Below are positions 18,007 to 27,598 of a stretch of 64,000 nucleotides of DNA, piece after piece; position 1 is the stretch's first letter, and each line of letters starts with the position of its first letter. Origin of the DNA: CAVPNY01 sp963706905 (GTDB lineage Bacteria; Chloroflexota; Anaerolineae; Anaerolineales; UBA4823); assembly GCA_963706905.1 (NCBI GenBank), contig CAVPNY010000015.1, positions 471,629-535,628 on the forward strand, in the 5' to 3' direction. The position numbers and the translations under genes are program-made. Below the pieces are notes generated by a model. That model was not told the DNA's origin and made no database searches. It was given only the letters and a program-made list of their open reading frames with translations.

Positions 18007-19441
18007 GGGTGTATGTCAATTTGGGGGCGAGTTATAGGCAGCTGTCCAGCGCTCATCAAATCTCTTGCACATAACAGCACCCCGAAAAGGCAAGAGGCGT
18101 TCAGCGCCCGTTCTGCTCCAACGCATACCCGCTTTGGTAAAGCGGTCTTTGAAACGCTTGCCACCGCTCTCGACCATACCACTGCCAATCACCCAACCAT
18201 CCGTTCTCATCTCCAAATAATCCATCCGGTGCTTATGATGGTCAAAGTAACCAGCCTGCTGCAGCAAATTTTCTCGTTCAGCAGGCTTTTCTTCCGCCAG
18301 TTGGGTGATGGTAAGTGCAATTTCACCGGCATGGCCTTGAAAAAGCGGTGTTTCCTGTTGTTTGAACCAACCCGCAGCTTGCGGCGTACCTTCTCCAAAG
18401 GCTAGCTTAGCTGCCAGGCCTAAGTGTTCGGTGGCATGATACCAGTCAACCACTTGGCGAGCATCATAGAGATAATCGGCCACTAAATTCCAAATCCAGG
18501 CCGCTCCGTCTGCCACAACCTGAGTATCTGCCGCTGCATGCCAGTGCCGCCGTTTGGCCTCGGCCCACAGTTTACGCCCAAAAGGCTCGGGGCCTCCCAG
18601 GTGACTGACATAGCTGGTATCGCTCGCATGCCCAATTTCGATGGTTTCTTTGGTTTCTGGGTCAAGAGCGTAAGTCCACTCAACCTCGAAGAAACAGCCA
18701 CACTTCAATTCTTTCCACTCTTCGCCGCGAATGTAGATCATGCTCCCGTCCATTGAAGCTCCCAGACGTTGGTCCGACTTTCCCCTGACCTGCCCGGGTA
18801 CCAGTTGCTCGATCGTTGCATTGGCTTGCTCGGCTTCCTTTTCTTCCACCTTCTTCAGTGCTTCTCCCCACTCCTGTGTCAGTCGCCATACACTGTTTTC
18901 CGATATTTCGATCTGGGCTAGCTCTTGAAGAGCTTCGGTCGCTTCGGCATAACTCAATTTCGCACTGTACTTGATCGCTTTTTGTGCCACCCCTTCGCTC
19001 CAGTGCTTGTCGTGCAAGCGCAGTTGCCTATCCAGGGGGAAAAATACTCTCCTGACACTCCGGACAGTAGTAATAGCCTCGCTCTACCTGCAATGCGCCT
19101 GCCCGGCTCTCCACTTGTGTGCTTTTCTCACCTTTATAGCGCATCTCCTTCCCACACTGGGTACATTTAGGCCCTGGTGCGGGCGTTCGTTCACTCTGCT
19201 CTTCCACTGCAATTTGGGCCAGTTCTTGCCCCAATTCCTTGCGTAGTTTCAAGGCGATTTCTTCGATTTGCTTCAAGTCCGGCTGGGGATGATTTGCCTC
19301 CCAGGCTAAATATTCATCAATGATCTGATCCGCTTTCGCTCGCAATCGAGCGCGTTTCTCTTCGTTGCTCTTTTCCATGGCTACCTCCGCTGGGCGATAG
19401 CCTGATTTTACTTCCCCTTGCCCCAGAACTGACATACACCC
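18007..19441 (-). mobile_element. ISKra4-like insertion sequence
   Basis: A 1435-bp element with terminal inverted repeats starting GGGTGTATGTCA at both ends (left 18007, right ending 19441). It is flanked by CACTACCC at 17999-18006 and 19442-19449, so it generated, or landed on, the same 8-bp target as the two upstream IS copies. It carries one transposase gene, split by a frameshift. Confidence 0.88.
18016..19378 (-). CDS. ISKra4-family transposase (one +1 frameshift)
   Basis: Read through the shift, the product is 453 residues. The N-terminal part has a zinc-finger (CTQCGKEMRYKG, YYYCPECQESIFP). The catalytic part has LGASMDGSMIY, AAADTQVVADGAAWIWN, VDWYHATEHL and the characteristic GSGMVESGGKRFKDRFTKAGMRWSR. 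The frame changes at 19035-19044 (five G and five A on the plus strand, i.e. TTTTTCCCCC in the gene): the first ORF stops after SIFPPG while the next continues LDRQLRLHDKHW. Removing one base from either run gives SIFPLDRQLRL. It could be a homopolymer error, an inactivating mutation or programmed slippage. ATG 19378 has GGAGG 5 bp upstream. Confidence 0.85.
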
Positions 19442-19449
19442 CACTACCC

Positions 19450-19687
19450 TCTTTACTGGCGAACAGGCAGATCTGGAACTAGTTTATTTATGCGACCTGG
19501 AAAGAGTAATTTTCGCGATCTCACGATCTATAGATATACTATTCAGATGTCATGCTTAGTTCATTATGACAGACCGGCAGGAATGAGGGATGTTCAAAAA
19601 TCGATTTGAACCTGTGTTTAAATCTATCAGACTGGGGAGTAGAATTATATTATCAGGAAGAATATTTCACCAGTTAAAGATGATCAT
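19450..19687. other. Intergenic region before moxR
   Basis: About 240 bp with no ORF, RNA gene or strong promoter that I can support. It holds the restored right flank of the IS target and the presumed promoter of the MoxR cassette; the spacing of its AT-rich stretches is not convincing enough to place it. Confidence 0.5.
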
Positions 19688-20626
19688 ATGGAATCCATTC
19701 AGGTACTTACCCAGTCGGTGATTGAGAATGTTGAGAAAGTCATTGTCGGGAAGCGACCGGCAATCGAGCTGGTGATGGTGGCCATGTTATGCGAAGGGCA
19801 TGTCCTCATCGAGGATGTCCCGGGGGTGGGTAAAACGATGCTGGCCCGATCGATCGCAGCCAGCCTGGGAGGTCAATTCAAACGTCTGCAGTGCACTCCC
19901 GATTTGCTGCCGAATGATGTCACTGGTGTGGCGATCTTCGATCAGAAGAAGGGGGAATTCGAATTTCGTCCTGGACCGATCTTTGTTAATATTCTCCTGG
20001 CAGATGAGATCAACCGGGCGACACCGCGCACTCAATCCGCGCTGCTGGAGGCGATGCAGGAACAACAAGTAACAGTAGATGGGGTGACGCATGCCTTACC
20101 CCGTCCGTTCATGGTACTGGCGACTCAGAATCCAATCGAGTATGAAGGGACATTCCCACTTCCAGAAGCACAGCTGGACCGTTTCTTGATGCGAATCCCG
20201 CTTGGATACCCGAATGCTGCAGACGAAAAGGAAATCCTGAATAACTTACGGCGGGATCACCCGATTATCCACCTGTCTCGGGTAGTTGAGATCGATGAAC
20301 TTCTGGCTATCCTTCCGCTGGTCTGGGAGGTTCATCTCGATGGATCACTCCAGGATTATATTGTGGCGCTGATCGATGCGACACGTCGTCACCCTGATCT
20401 GGCCTTGGGAGCCAGCCCAAGGGGAAGCTTGGCTTTATATAAAACTGCCCAGGCGCTTGCAGCGATGCGCGGCCGGGATTACGTCATTCCAGATGACCTT
20501 AAATTTCTTGCCCCTGTGACTCTGGCTCACCGCTTGATCCCTCGCCCGGAGGCAGAGCTCCGCGGACGGACAGTCACGTCTATATTGAATGAAATAATTG
20601 AAAGCGTGCCGTTGAAAATTGAGTGA
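19688..20626 (+). CDS. MoxR-family AAA+ ATPase
   Basis: 312-residue AAA+ chaperone-like ATPase, of the kind that works with von Willebrand-type partners to mature or remodel protein complexes. Motifs: VLIEDVPGVGKTMLARS (Walker A), ILLADEINRATPRTQSALLEAMQE (Walker B and sensor region), MVLATQNPIEYEGTFPLPEAQLDRFL (sensor 1 and arginine-finger region), and the C-terminal LALGASPRGSLALYKTAQA lid. It is followed by DUF58 and DUF4129 genes, the standard cassette for this subfamily. Confidence 0.93.
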   Translation: MESIQVLTQSVIENVEKVIVGKRPAIELVMVAMLCEGHVLIEDVPGVGKTMLARSIAASLGGQFKRLQCTPDLLPNDVTGVAIFDQKKGEFEFRPGPIFVNILLADEINRATPRTQSALLEAMQEQQVTVDGVTHALPRPFMVLATQNPIEYEGTFPLPEAQLDRFLMRIPLGYPNAADEKEILNNLRRDHPIIHLSRVVEIDELLAILPLVWEVHLDGSLQDYIVALIDATRRHPDLALGASPRGSLALYKTAQALAAMRGRDYVIPDDLKFLAPVTLAHRLIPRPEAELRGRTVTSILNEIIESVPLKIE

Positions 20627-20635
20627 AGAAGATCC

Positions 20636-21820
20636 TTGAGTGATTTATTTATCCCTCTGCTGATCATCCTGGTGGTGTTGGGCGCTCTGCTCCGTGAAGA
20701 TTTTATCTTTACAATCGTTTATTTAATGGCCGGGGCTTATGCTTTGAGCCGTTGGTGGAGTCGGAAAGCCCTGTCGAACATCACAGCCCAGCGTGAATTT
20801 CCTGGGCGGCTCTTCCTGGGAGAAGAAGCACAAGTGACCATAATGGTGAGAAATCAAGGTTGGTTGCCTGCCGTCTGGGTACGCCTGCATGAGAGCTTGC
20901 CAGTGAACCTTTCCATCCCTAGCTTCTACCGCCAGGCAGTTAGCCTGGGTCCCAGGGAAAGCTTGGCCTTGAATTACACAATCAGGGGTTGGAAACGAGG
21001 TTACTACCAGCTTGGACCGCTCACGCTTCAGTCCGGCGACCTTTTTGGGTTGGCTGACCGTGTTACCTACGAAGGGCTTCAGGGCCACATCACAATTTTC
21101 CCGAAGATTATCCCGCTAACTCAAATCAAGCTTCCTTCAAGATCGCCGCTGGGCACATTACGCCACCGCGAGCCAATCTTCGAGGATCCGAGCAGAGTCT
21201 TGGGCAAGCGAGAATACATCTCTGGCGACTCTTTGAAGCGGGTGGATTGGAAAACAACCGCAACCAGCGGACGCCTGATTGTTAAGCTGTTTGAACCTTC
21301 AATCGCTCTGGATACTGTCATCCTGCTTAACCTGAAAGCCAGCGATTACGACCCCAATACCCGTATCCAGGCTACCGAGCTGGCGATCGTGGTTGCTGCC
21401 TCGCTGGCTAATTGGGTGGTGGGACAGAGACAGGCAGTTGGGTTGGTTTCCAACGGGTTTGACCCCTTAGAAACCAACCAGCATCCATCAATATTACTCC
21501 CGTGGAAAGGACGCAATCACTTGATGCGACTGTTGGAAACTCTGGCACGTCTCCAGGTGAGTGAAAGCAGGGAAATTGTTGATCAACTGCAGTTCTCCCT
21601 GCCAAAGCTGCCCTGGGGGTCGACTCTGGTCGCCATCACTGGGAATGTCAACGATCACTTCTTTGAAAGCCTGTTCCAGTCAAGGCGAGCTGGGTTGAAT
21701 GTGTTTTTAGTGGTGTGTGGACAACACCCAGCGCTCCAGGAAACACGTCGCCGGGCATCGAAATTTGCCATTCCACTCGTGCATTTCCTCAATGAGCAGG
21801 ATTTAGATGTGTGGCGGTGA
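20636..21820 (+). CDS. DUF58 domain protein
   Basis: 394 residues. There is an N-terminal pair of hydrophobic segments, then a beta-sandwich region. The DUF58 core reads FEDPSRVLGKREYISGDSLKRVDWKTTATSGRLIVKLFEP, where G-D-x-x-x-x-V-DWK-x-T-A is diagnostic. A vWA-like C-terminal part follows (TVILLNLKAS; LEIAIVVAASLA-like stretch TELAIVVAASLANWVV). It starts at TTG 20636, 9 bp after the MoxR stop. Usually partners MoxR ATPases; biochemical role unproven. Confidence 0.9.
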   Translation: MSDLFIPLLIILVVLGALLREDFIFTIVYLMAGAYALSRWWSRKALSNITAQREFPGRLFLGEEAQVTIMVRNQGWLPAVWVRLHESLPVNLSIPSFYRQAVSLGPRESLALNYTIRGWKRGYYQLGPLTLQSGDLFGLADRVTYEGLQGHITIFPKIIPLTQIKLPSRSPLGTLRHREPIFEDPSRVLGKREYISGDSLKRVDWKTTATSGRLIVKLFEPSIALDTVILLNLKASDYDPNTRIQATELAIVVAASLANWVVGQRQAVGLVSNGFDPLETNQHPSILLPWKGRNHLMRLLETLARLQVSESREIVDQLQFSLPKLPWGSTLVAITGNVNDHFFESLFQSRRAGLNVFLVVCGQHPALQETRRRASKFAIPLVHFLNEQDLDVWR

Positions 21821-23412
21821 GCCAGGATATGAATAACGATTCATGGACGAGCTGGAATAAACGAGTATATATCGCAGCCAGCAGCGTATTGGTAGCGCTT
21901 ATGATGGTGAGTTTCATGATAGCAGTTGTTCAGATCAGTAGACGCCTCAATGTTGGATGGCAGGTGACTTACCTGCCATGGTTAGGATTTCTCTTATCCC
22001 TTGAAGCGATCTACTCCACCAACCTGATCCGCAAGCTTTCTTTTTCCAGCCAGGATTGGTTAAAAATGCGGGCGGCGGAGCTGATAGTGATCCTGGTAAT
22101 CTTAAAATTTTTCCTTTATTTCATATATTCTCCAGTATCACTTTGGTTTGATATTCAGGCCTGGAAAACCTACCTGATCAGTTTCTTCAATATTTCTTAT
22201 TGGGCAGCTATGGGGGGGACTATTTTTCTGTGGGTTACCGCCTCGCAGTTTGCAGAGGATTTGCATGAGATCGGGCGTGAGGATCATGCCAGGCGACAGG
22301 ATATGGCATACTACATCTCTCAAGATCGGTTGTTGGCCAGGCGGAGGCTGGTTGACAGAGTATTGGTCCTGGGGGCGATCCTGTTATTGATTTCAGCGCT
22401 TGTGCGTATGGATTTGCAGTTTATTTGGGGTGATAAAGCGCCGATCCTCGGGACGTACTTAAATCTGCTGCTCTACTTCGTGCTCGGTTTTGCCTTATTC
22501 AGCCTGACACAATTTGCAATCCTGGGCGCGGCCTGGAGGCAAGAGAGCACGCCCATCCAGCGCAATGTCGCCTCCCGCTGGGTTGCAGCCAGTCTGGTTT
22601 TCCTTCTCCTGCTTGCTGGCCTGGCTTGGTTCTTGCCAACTCGCTATTCCCTGAGCCTGCTGGGTGCCTTATCAATGTTGTTATCGTACTTGATGTTTGC
22701 AGTGTTTTTCCTGGTGAACTTGATCAGTTATCTATTTACGTTGTTACTTCGCTTGCTCGGGCTAAATATCAATCAAAGCCCACCGCCTGGAGAGGCTGTC
22801 CAATTTCCTGAATTGTTCCCACCATCGGTTGCCTCTGGTGAGCCATTGCCATGGATTGAGTTTCTCAAAACCCTCCTGTTTTGGTCTGTTCTGATCGGTG
22901 TGATCGGTTTCGCGCTATTCCAGTATCTTCAACAGAATCAGGAACTCTGGCAGGCAATCCGACGCTTTCCGCTGGTTTCATGGCTTGTCAAGCTCTTTAT
23001 GAGATTGGGAGATTTGTTCAATCGAGCCCGTCAATCTGTAAGCTCGGCGGTAGGCGCGGTCCGAAATCAATTCAATCCAATGAGAGCCGCTGAAGATATC
23101 CCGGAACCTTGGCGCTTTATTAGAATCCGGAATCTTTCTCCCCGCCAGCAAGTTCAATTCTATTTCACCGCCTTGTTGCGCAAAGCAGAGCAGCGCGGTA
23201 TCCAACGCCGCAAGGCTCAGACTCCTTATGAATATGCTCAGACGCTAGAAGTGTCAATACCTGAGATGCGGACTAACCTTGAGCCCTTTACCGAAACGTA
23301 TGTAGAAGCGCGCTATAGCCTCCATCCAGTCACAGAGGAACAGGCCAGCCAGGCCTATCAATGGTGGCAGAGCCTTCGTAAGGTTATCCTTCGCAAGAAA
23401 CCTGCGCAATAA
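21817..23412 (+). CDS. Multi-pass membrane protein with C-terminal DUF4129-like domain
   Basis: About 531 residues with roughly ten hydrophobic segments in the first 400, then a C-terminal ~130-residue soluble part. That part contains QVQFYFTALLRKAEQRGIQRRKAQTPYEYAQTL and TETYVEARYSLHPVTEEQA, matching the DUF4129 domain often found at the end of transglutaminase-like or stand-alone partners of MoxR/DUF58. No transglutaminase Cys-His-Asp motif is visible. The start is most likely GTG 21817, overlapping the DUF58 stop as GTGA; GTG 21811 and ATG 21829 are alternatives. Confidence 0.75.
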   Translation: MSQDMNNDSWTSWNKRVYIAASSVLVALMMVSFMIAVVQISRRLNVGWQVTYLPWLGFLLSLEAIYSTNLIRKLSFSSQDWLKMRAAELIVILVILKFFLYFIYSPVSLWFDIQAWKTYLISFFNISYWAAMGGTIFLWVTASQFAEDLHEIGREDHARRQDMAYYISQDRLLARRRLVDRVLVLGAILLLISALVRMDLQFIWGDKAPILGTYLNLLLYFVLGFALFSLTQFAILGAAWRQESTPIQRNVASRWVAASLVFLLLLAGLAWFLPTRYSLSLLGALSMLLSYLMFAVFFLVNLISYLFTLLLRLLGLNINQSPPPGEAVQFPELFPPSVASGEPLPWIEFLKTLLFWSVLIGVIGFALFQYLQQNQELWQAIRRFPLVSWLVKLFMRLGDLFNRARQSVSSAVGAVRNQFNPMRAAEDIPEPWRFIRIRNLSPRQQVQFYFTALLRKAEQRGIQRRKAQTPYEYAQTLEVSIPEMRTNLEPFTETYVEARYSLHPVTEEQASQAYQWWQSLRKVILRKKPAQ

Positions 23413-23422
23413 CAGAATAGCC

Positions 23423-24307
23423 TTATTCCGAATTCACAGTGTTGATGCCGATTGAGGTTGCAATTTTCTGAAGTGCGTTCAAATGCGCTGCAGGGGTTTG
23501 GAGGCTGGCGCCCATGGTATTGAATGAGATGTGCGTCACGTCTACGGCTTGCCAGGCTTGCATCAGTTCGTGCCAGGTTTCTGGGTCCCCATTCCCAAAG
23601 GGGATGCGCGCCTCGATGCCAAAGCTGGAGCGCTCTCGACCAGCTTCCAGCAGGAAATGCGCAAGCTTCTCAAGGGATGGGCGTGCCTCGTCGGGTGTGC
23701 GGTAGTTGGGCATCCAACCATCTCCCAGGCGCGCTGCCCGGCGGAGCGCCGGCTCAGAGTTGCCGCCAAACCAGATCGGGATGGGTTGCTGTACAGGCAG
23801 GGGGTTAATGCCTGCATCAGGGATTGTATCCCAGCGACCAGCGTAATTCACTAACGGTTCTGTCCACAGTCGGCGAAGCAAGAGAGTTTGTTCTTCAATG
23901 CGCTTGCCGCGCGTATGGAAGTCTTGCCCAAGCGAGACGTACTCAACTTCGTTCCATCCCAGACCAACACCCAGCCGCAATCTACCCCCACTCAAGCGAT
24001 CCAGAGTGGCGGCTTGCTTGGCGACCAGGGCGGTCTGTCGTTGAGGCAGGATGATGATCGAAGTCGTGAAGCCAATTTTCTGGGTGACGCCTGCCATGAA
24101 GGCAAAAAGCACAAACGGCTCCTGGAAGGCATGCTGAAATGTATACGGGCCGTTCCAGCCGCCAGGCCGATCCGGATTGGCGCCCAGAATGTGATCATAG
24201 GCCACGATGTGAGAGAAACCGATCCCTTCGACGGTTTGTGCATAATCGCGAATGGCAGCCGGATCGCTGCTGAATTCAGTTTGAGGAAAGACCACCCCGA
24301 TATTCAT
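23423..24307 (-). CDS. LLM-class (F420-dependent-type) oxidoreductase
   Basis: 294-residue luciferase-like TIM barrel. It starts MNIGVVFPQTEFSSDPAAIRD and has the family patterns HIVAYDHILG, GFTTSIIILPQRQTALVAKQAATLDRLSGGRLRLGVGLGWNEVEY and IPIWFGGNSEPALRRAARLGDGWMP. It probably uses F420 or FMN to oxidise an unknown substrate. The start at 24307 overlaps the DinB-like stop by ATGA, so it is the last gene of the T-box-led valS operon by position. Confidence 0.9.
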   Translation of the reverse strand: MNIGVVFPQTEFSSDPAAIRDYAQTVEGIGFSHIVAYDHILGANPDRPGGWNGPYTFQHAFQEPFVLFAFMAGVTQKIGFTTSIIILPQRQTALVAKQAATLDRLSGGRLRLGVGLGWNEVEYVSLGQDFHTRGKRIEEQTLLLRRLWTEPLVNYAGRWDTIPDAGINPLPVQQPIPIWFGGNSEPALRRAARLGDGWMPNYRTPDEARPSLEKLAHFLLEAGRERSSFGIEARIPFGNGDPETWHELMQAWQAVDVTHISFNTMGASLQTPAAHLNALQKIATSIGINTVNSE

Positions 24308-24792
24308 CCTGTTTTCTCCCTTGTTCTCCAATCCCGAATTTGCGCAGCGTGTTCCGCCTCGTGCTCAAAACTATCCCCGGCGATCCACTGCCAGAGGGGG
24401 ATGTCTTTCAGCCAGGGATAGGTCTTGGGATCGGTCAATTCCTTGTCATTGAAATCTTCGACCCGGCGGATTGTTTGGTTGCGCACACCGTGGAAGTCTT
24501 CCAGGGCAATTTCAATGGAACGAGAGCGAGATTCCTGGTACCAGCGTTCATTAATCTCATCCACTTCTATATTAGAGAAATGAGCAGAGGAAGGCATTTT
24601 GCCCTGCTTGGCCTGCCAGAGCAGTTTGACCAGTTCTGCTTCCCAACGGGTGAGGTGGATCAGGATGTCCTTGATGGACCACTCGCCCACTACGCCGGGT
24701 TGTTGCAGGATTTCTTCGGTCAATCCATCGATCGCATCCAGGAAGTCTTCCCGGCCAACTTCCAGAGCCTTTAATATATCTTCTTTACTCAT
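24304..24792 (-). CDS. DinB/ClbS-like four-helix protein
   Basis: 162 residues, predicted helical throughout. It opens MSKEDILKALEVGREDFLDAI and contains the DinB/YfiT superfamily signature GEWSIKDILIHLTRWEAELVKLL, a second conserved region near NERWYQESRSRS, and SFEHEAEHAAQIRDWR. The three His positions expected for metal binding may be H in DILIHL and H in FEHEAEH. Members range from thiol transferases to colibactin self-resistance proteins; the activity here is unknown. It starts 3 bp after the valS-1 stop. Confidence 0.75.
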   Translation of the reverse strand: MSKEDILKALEVGREDFLDAIDGLTEEILQQPGVVGEWSIKDILIHLTRWEAELVKLLWQAKQGKMPSSAHFSNIEVDEINERWYQESRSRSIEIALEDFHGVRNQTIRRVEDFNDKELTDPKTYPWLKDIPLWQWIAGDSFEHEAEHAAQIRDWRTREKTG

Positions 24793-24795
24793 TTC

Positions 24796-27579
24796 TCAGC
24801 GCTCCTGGGGTTCTATCTGGGACTTGATTTTTTGAGCTGTCTCCCGGTAACCGGCGAGCTTATCGCGTTCCTTCTGCACAACTTGCGCAGGCGCTTTCTC
24901 GGCAAAAGGACTGGCCAGCAAAGCTTCCAGGCGCTGGATCTGTGCCTGTACTTCAACCAAATCTTTCAGCAGCCGGGCACGTTCTTCGCTCGAGTCGACC
25001 AGGCCTGCCAAGGGAAGGTAGATCTCGACTGCGCCGACCACCAGGGCAATGTGCCCCTTGGGTTTTTCAGGTAAAGCTTCCATGATCGTGAGGTCTCCCA
25101 GATCAAGCCTGGCCAGGTTGGCAAGCGTGGCGGCTTGCTGGCGCAGGATCCCGGCGCGGTCGCCGGCAGCCAGCCTGGCCGCGATCCGCCTGGTTGGTGG
25201 CACGTTCTTTTCTGCGCGCAGATTGCGGATGGCGCGCACGATCTCCATGACCAGGGAGAAATCCGTCACCGCCTGCTCTTCCCAATCCGCGGCGGGATCC
25301 GCCTCAGGCCAGCGCGCCACGATCAAAGCTTCCTCCCAGGCCGGATTAGAGACTGACGTTGTTGCTCGAGGGGTGATCCAGGGAGAGCTTTCCTGGACGG
25401 CAGTTTTGAGGTAGCCCCAGATCTCCTCGCTGACAAATGGGGTAAAGGGATGCAACAAGCGCAGGCAGGTGTCTAAAATGTGCACAAGATTGCGAACGGT
25501 GTTCGAGGCGATTTCTTCCCCCTCAGCCAGTTGCAGTTTGGCGATCTCCACATACCAATCGGCGAATTCGCTCCAGAAGAAGTCGTAAATTTGGCGGCCG
25601 GCTTCGCCGAACTGGTAGCTCTGGAAGAGGCGCTCAACATCCCGCACCAGGGAGTTCAGGCGGGCGTGAATCCACCGGTCCGCCAGGGTCCAAGTTTCCA
25701 GGGGATAGGAAGCTGGGGATGGTGGAAGATCATTCTTTGTTTCCCAGTCCTTTGCAATTCCTTGTAAAGACGTGATCACAAACCGCGAGGCATTCCATAC
25801 CTTGTTGGCGAAATTACGGTTAGCTTCAACCCTCTTGATACTCAGGTTTGTATCATTTCCAGGGGTGGAACCGACCAGTAAGGTGAAGCGTAAAGCATCG
25901 GTGCCCAGTTCATCCATAACCACCAGGGGGTCAATTACATTCCCATAGGATTTGCTCATCTTGCGGCCATGCTCGTCCCGGATCAGGCCATGCAGGTAGA
26001 CGGTGTGAAAAGGGATCTGTTCGGTGAATTCTAGCCCCGACATGATCATGCGCGCTACCCAGAAAAACAGAATATCGTAACCGGTTTCCATCACCGCAGT
26101 TGGGTAAAAATAATTTAGATCGGGGGTATCTTTGGGCCATCCCAGGGTGGAGAAAGGCCATAAGCCGGAAGAGAACCAGGTATCGAGCACATCCGCGTCT
26201 TGTACCAGATCAGTTTGGCTGCATTTTGGACAGGCAGTCGGGTCCTCACGGGCAGCGATCATCTCGCCGCACCCCTGGCAGTACCAGACCGGGATCCGGT
26301 GGCCCCACCATAACTGTCGGGAGATGCACCAGTCTTCTATGTTCTCCAGCCAGTTAAAGTAAACCTTGGTGAAGCGTTCAGGGATAATGCGAATACGTCC
26401 ATCTCGCACAACTTGCAGAGCTGCCTCAGCCAGCGGCTGGATGCGCACAAACCATTGTGTGGAGATCATCGGTTCAATGATCTCCCCGCCGCGCTGGGAG
26501 CGCGGGATGCTCATCGTGTAAGGCTGCTCCTTAATAACCAGACCAGCAGCACGCATATCTTCCCATAAGTTCCGCCGCGCTTCAAAACGGTCCTGCCCGG
26601 CATATGGACCTCCCTGGTCGTTTATTTTGGCAGCCTCGTCCAGTACGGAGATGACCGGCAGTCCATGACGCTCGCCAATGGCATAATCGTTGGGGTCATG
26701 GCCGGGGGTGATTTTCAGCGCACCGGTGCCAAATTCACGGTCGACATAGCTGTCGGCGATGACGGGTATTTCTCGGCCCAGGATTGGGACGACCACGTTG
26801 CGTCCAATGAACTGCTGGTAACGCTCATCCTCTGGGTGAACTGCCAAGGCCGTGTCGCCCAGGATTGTTTCAGGACGGGTGGTTGCGACAGGGATGAACT
26901 GGCGGTCTTTACCCACTGCGCCTGGTGAATCCGCCAGCAGGTATTTGAAGTAATAAAGCGTCCCCGGCTCGTCTGAGTATTCGACCTCCAGATCAGAGAC
27001 GGCTGTTTTTAAACCGGGGGACCAGTTTATCAAACGCGGTCCCCGGTAGATCAGGTCTTTCTCGTACAGGCGTACAAAGGCCTCGCGGACTGCCTGGGAG
27101 AGACCAGCATCCAGGGTGAAGCGCTCCCGATCCCAATCACAAGACGCGCCCAGACGGCGAATTTGTTGGGTGATGATCCCGCCATACTTTTCTTTCCAGG
27201 CCCAGGTGCGTTTCAAGAATTCCTCTCGGCCGATCTGCTCGGGGGTTAAACCTTCCCGGGCCAGGGATTTCTCGACCTGTAACTGGGTGGCAATGCCCGC
27301 ATGATCGGTGCCGGGGACCCACAGGCTTGGCACGCCTTTCATCCGCCAATAGCGGATCATCAGATCCTCCATGGAGACAAACATGGCATGCCCCAGGTGC
27401 AGCTCACCGGTGACATTTGGTGGTGGGATGGAGATCACGAATGGTTTCCGCCCTGGATCGAAATCGGGGTAGTTCGGATCGTTGGCGGGTTTGAAATACC
27501 CGTTTTGTTCCCACCATGCGTAAATGCGCTTTTCGGTGGATTTGAAATCGTAGGCTTTCGGGAGAGAAGTTGAGGCCAT
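24796..27579 (-). CDS. valS: Valyl-tRNA synthetase, bacterial type
   Basis: Charges tRNA-Val. 927 residues. The HIGH motif lies in ISIPPPNVTGELHLGHAMF, the CP1 editing domain in VATTRPETILGDTALAVHPED, DWCISRQLWWGHRIPVWYC follows, and KMSKS lies in DEHGRKMSKSYGNVIDP. The C-terminal anticodon-binding region (ALIVARWPEAD, LRAEKNVPPTRRI) is followed by the ~65-residue coiled-coil arm (ERARLLKDLVEVQAQIQRLE) typical of bacterial ValRS. The start is 27579, with GGAG upstream. A second, different ValRS is encoded two genes upstream in the same direction. Confidence 0.95.
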   Translation of the reverse strand: MASTSLPKAYDFKSTEKRIYAWWEQNGYFKPANDPNYPDFDPGRKPFVISIPPPNVTGELHLGHAMFVSMEDLMIRYWRMKGVPSLWVPGTDHAGIATQLQVEKSLAREGLTPEQIGREEFLKRTWAWKEKYGGIITQQIRRLGASCDWDRERFTLDAGLSQAVREAFVRLYEKDLIYRGPRLINWSPGLKTAVSDLEVEYSDEPGTLYYFKYLLADSPGAVGKDRQFIPVATTRPETILGDTALAVHPEDERYQQFIGRNVVVPILGREIPVIADSYVDREFGTGALKITPGHDPNDYAIGERHGLPVISVLDEAAKINDQGGPYAGQDRFEARRNLWEDMRAAGLVIKEQPYTMSIPRSQRGGEIIEPMISTQWFVRIQPLAEAALQVVRDGRIRIIPERFTKVYFNWLENIEDWCISRQLWWGHRIPVWYCQGCGEMIAAREDPTACPKCSQTDLVQDADVLDTWFSSGLWPFSTLGWPKDTPDLNYFYPTAVMETGYDILFFWVARMIMSGLEFTEQIPFHTVYLHGLIRDEHGRKMSKSYGNVIDPLVVMDELGTDALRFTLLVGSTPGNDTNLSIKRVEANRNFANKVWNASRFVITSLQGIAKDWETKNDLPPSPASYPLETWTLADRWIHARLNSLVRDVERLFQSYQFGEAGRQIYDFFWSEFADWYVEIAKLQLAEGEEIASNTVRNLVHILDTCLRLLHPFTPFVSEEIWGYLKTAVQESSPWITPRATTSVSNPAWEEALIVARWPEADPAADWEEQAVTDFSLVMEIVRAIRNLRAEKNVPPTRRIAARLAAGDRAGILRQQAATLANLARLDLGDLTIMEALPEKPKGHIALVVGAVEIYLPLAGLVDSSEERARLLKDLVEVQAQIQRLEALLASPFAEKAPAQVVQKERDKLAGYRETAQKIKSQIEPQER

Positions 27580-27598
27580 AGAATAATTGCTCCGGAGT

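Larger units (their letters stand above)
15295..19449. repeat. 8-bp direct repeat CACTACCC, four copies bracketing three insertion sequences
   Basis: CACTACCC occurs at 15295-15302, 16647-16654, 17999-18006 and 19442-19449. These copies lie exactly at the outer ends of IS copy 1, between copies 1 and 2, between copy 2 and the ISKra4-like element, and after the latter. They read as target-site duplications of one original 8-bp site. Removing all three elements would rejoin the sequence between the VOC and MoxR genes with a single CACTACCC. Confidence 0.9.

Noticed and set aside
19035..19044. Programmed frameshifting in the ISKra4-like transposase
   Set aside because: The run TTTTTCCCCC is a tempting slippery site, but the shift is +1, and five unrelated genes nearby show the same kind of +1 homopolymer change, so a shared artefact or mutation is simpler. 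Not excluded.
15303..19441. Composite transposon carrying cargo
   Set aside because: The three elements abut through 8-bp repeats with no passenger genes between them.
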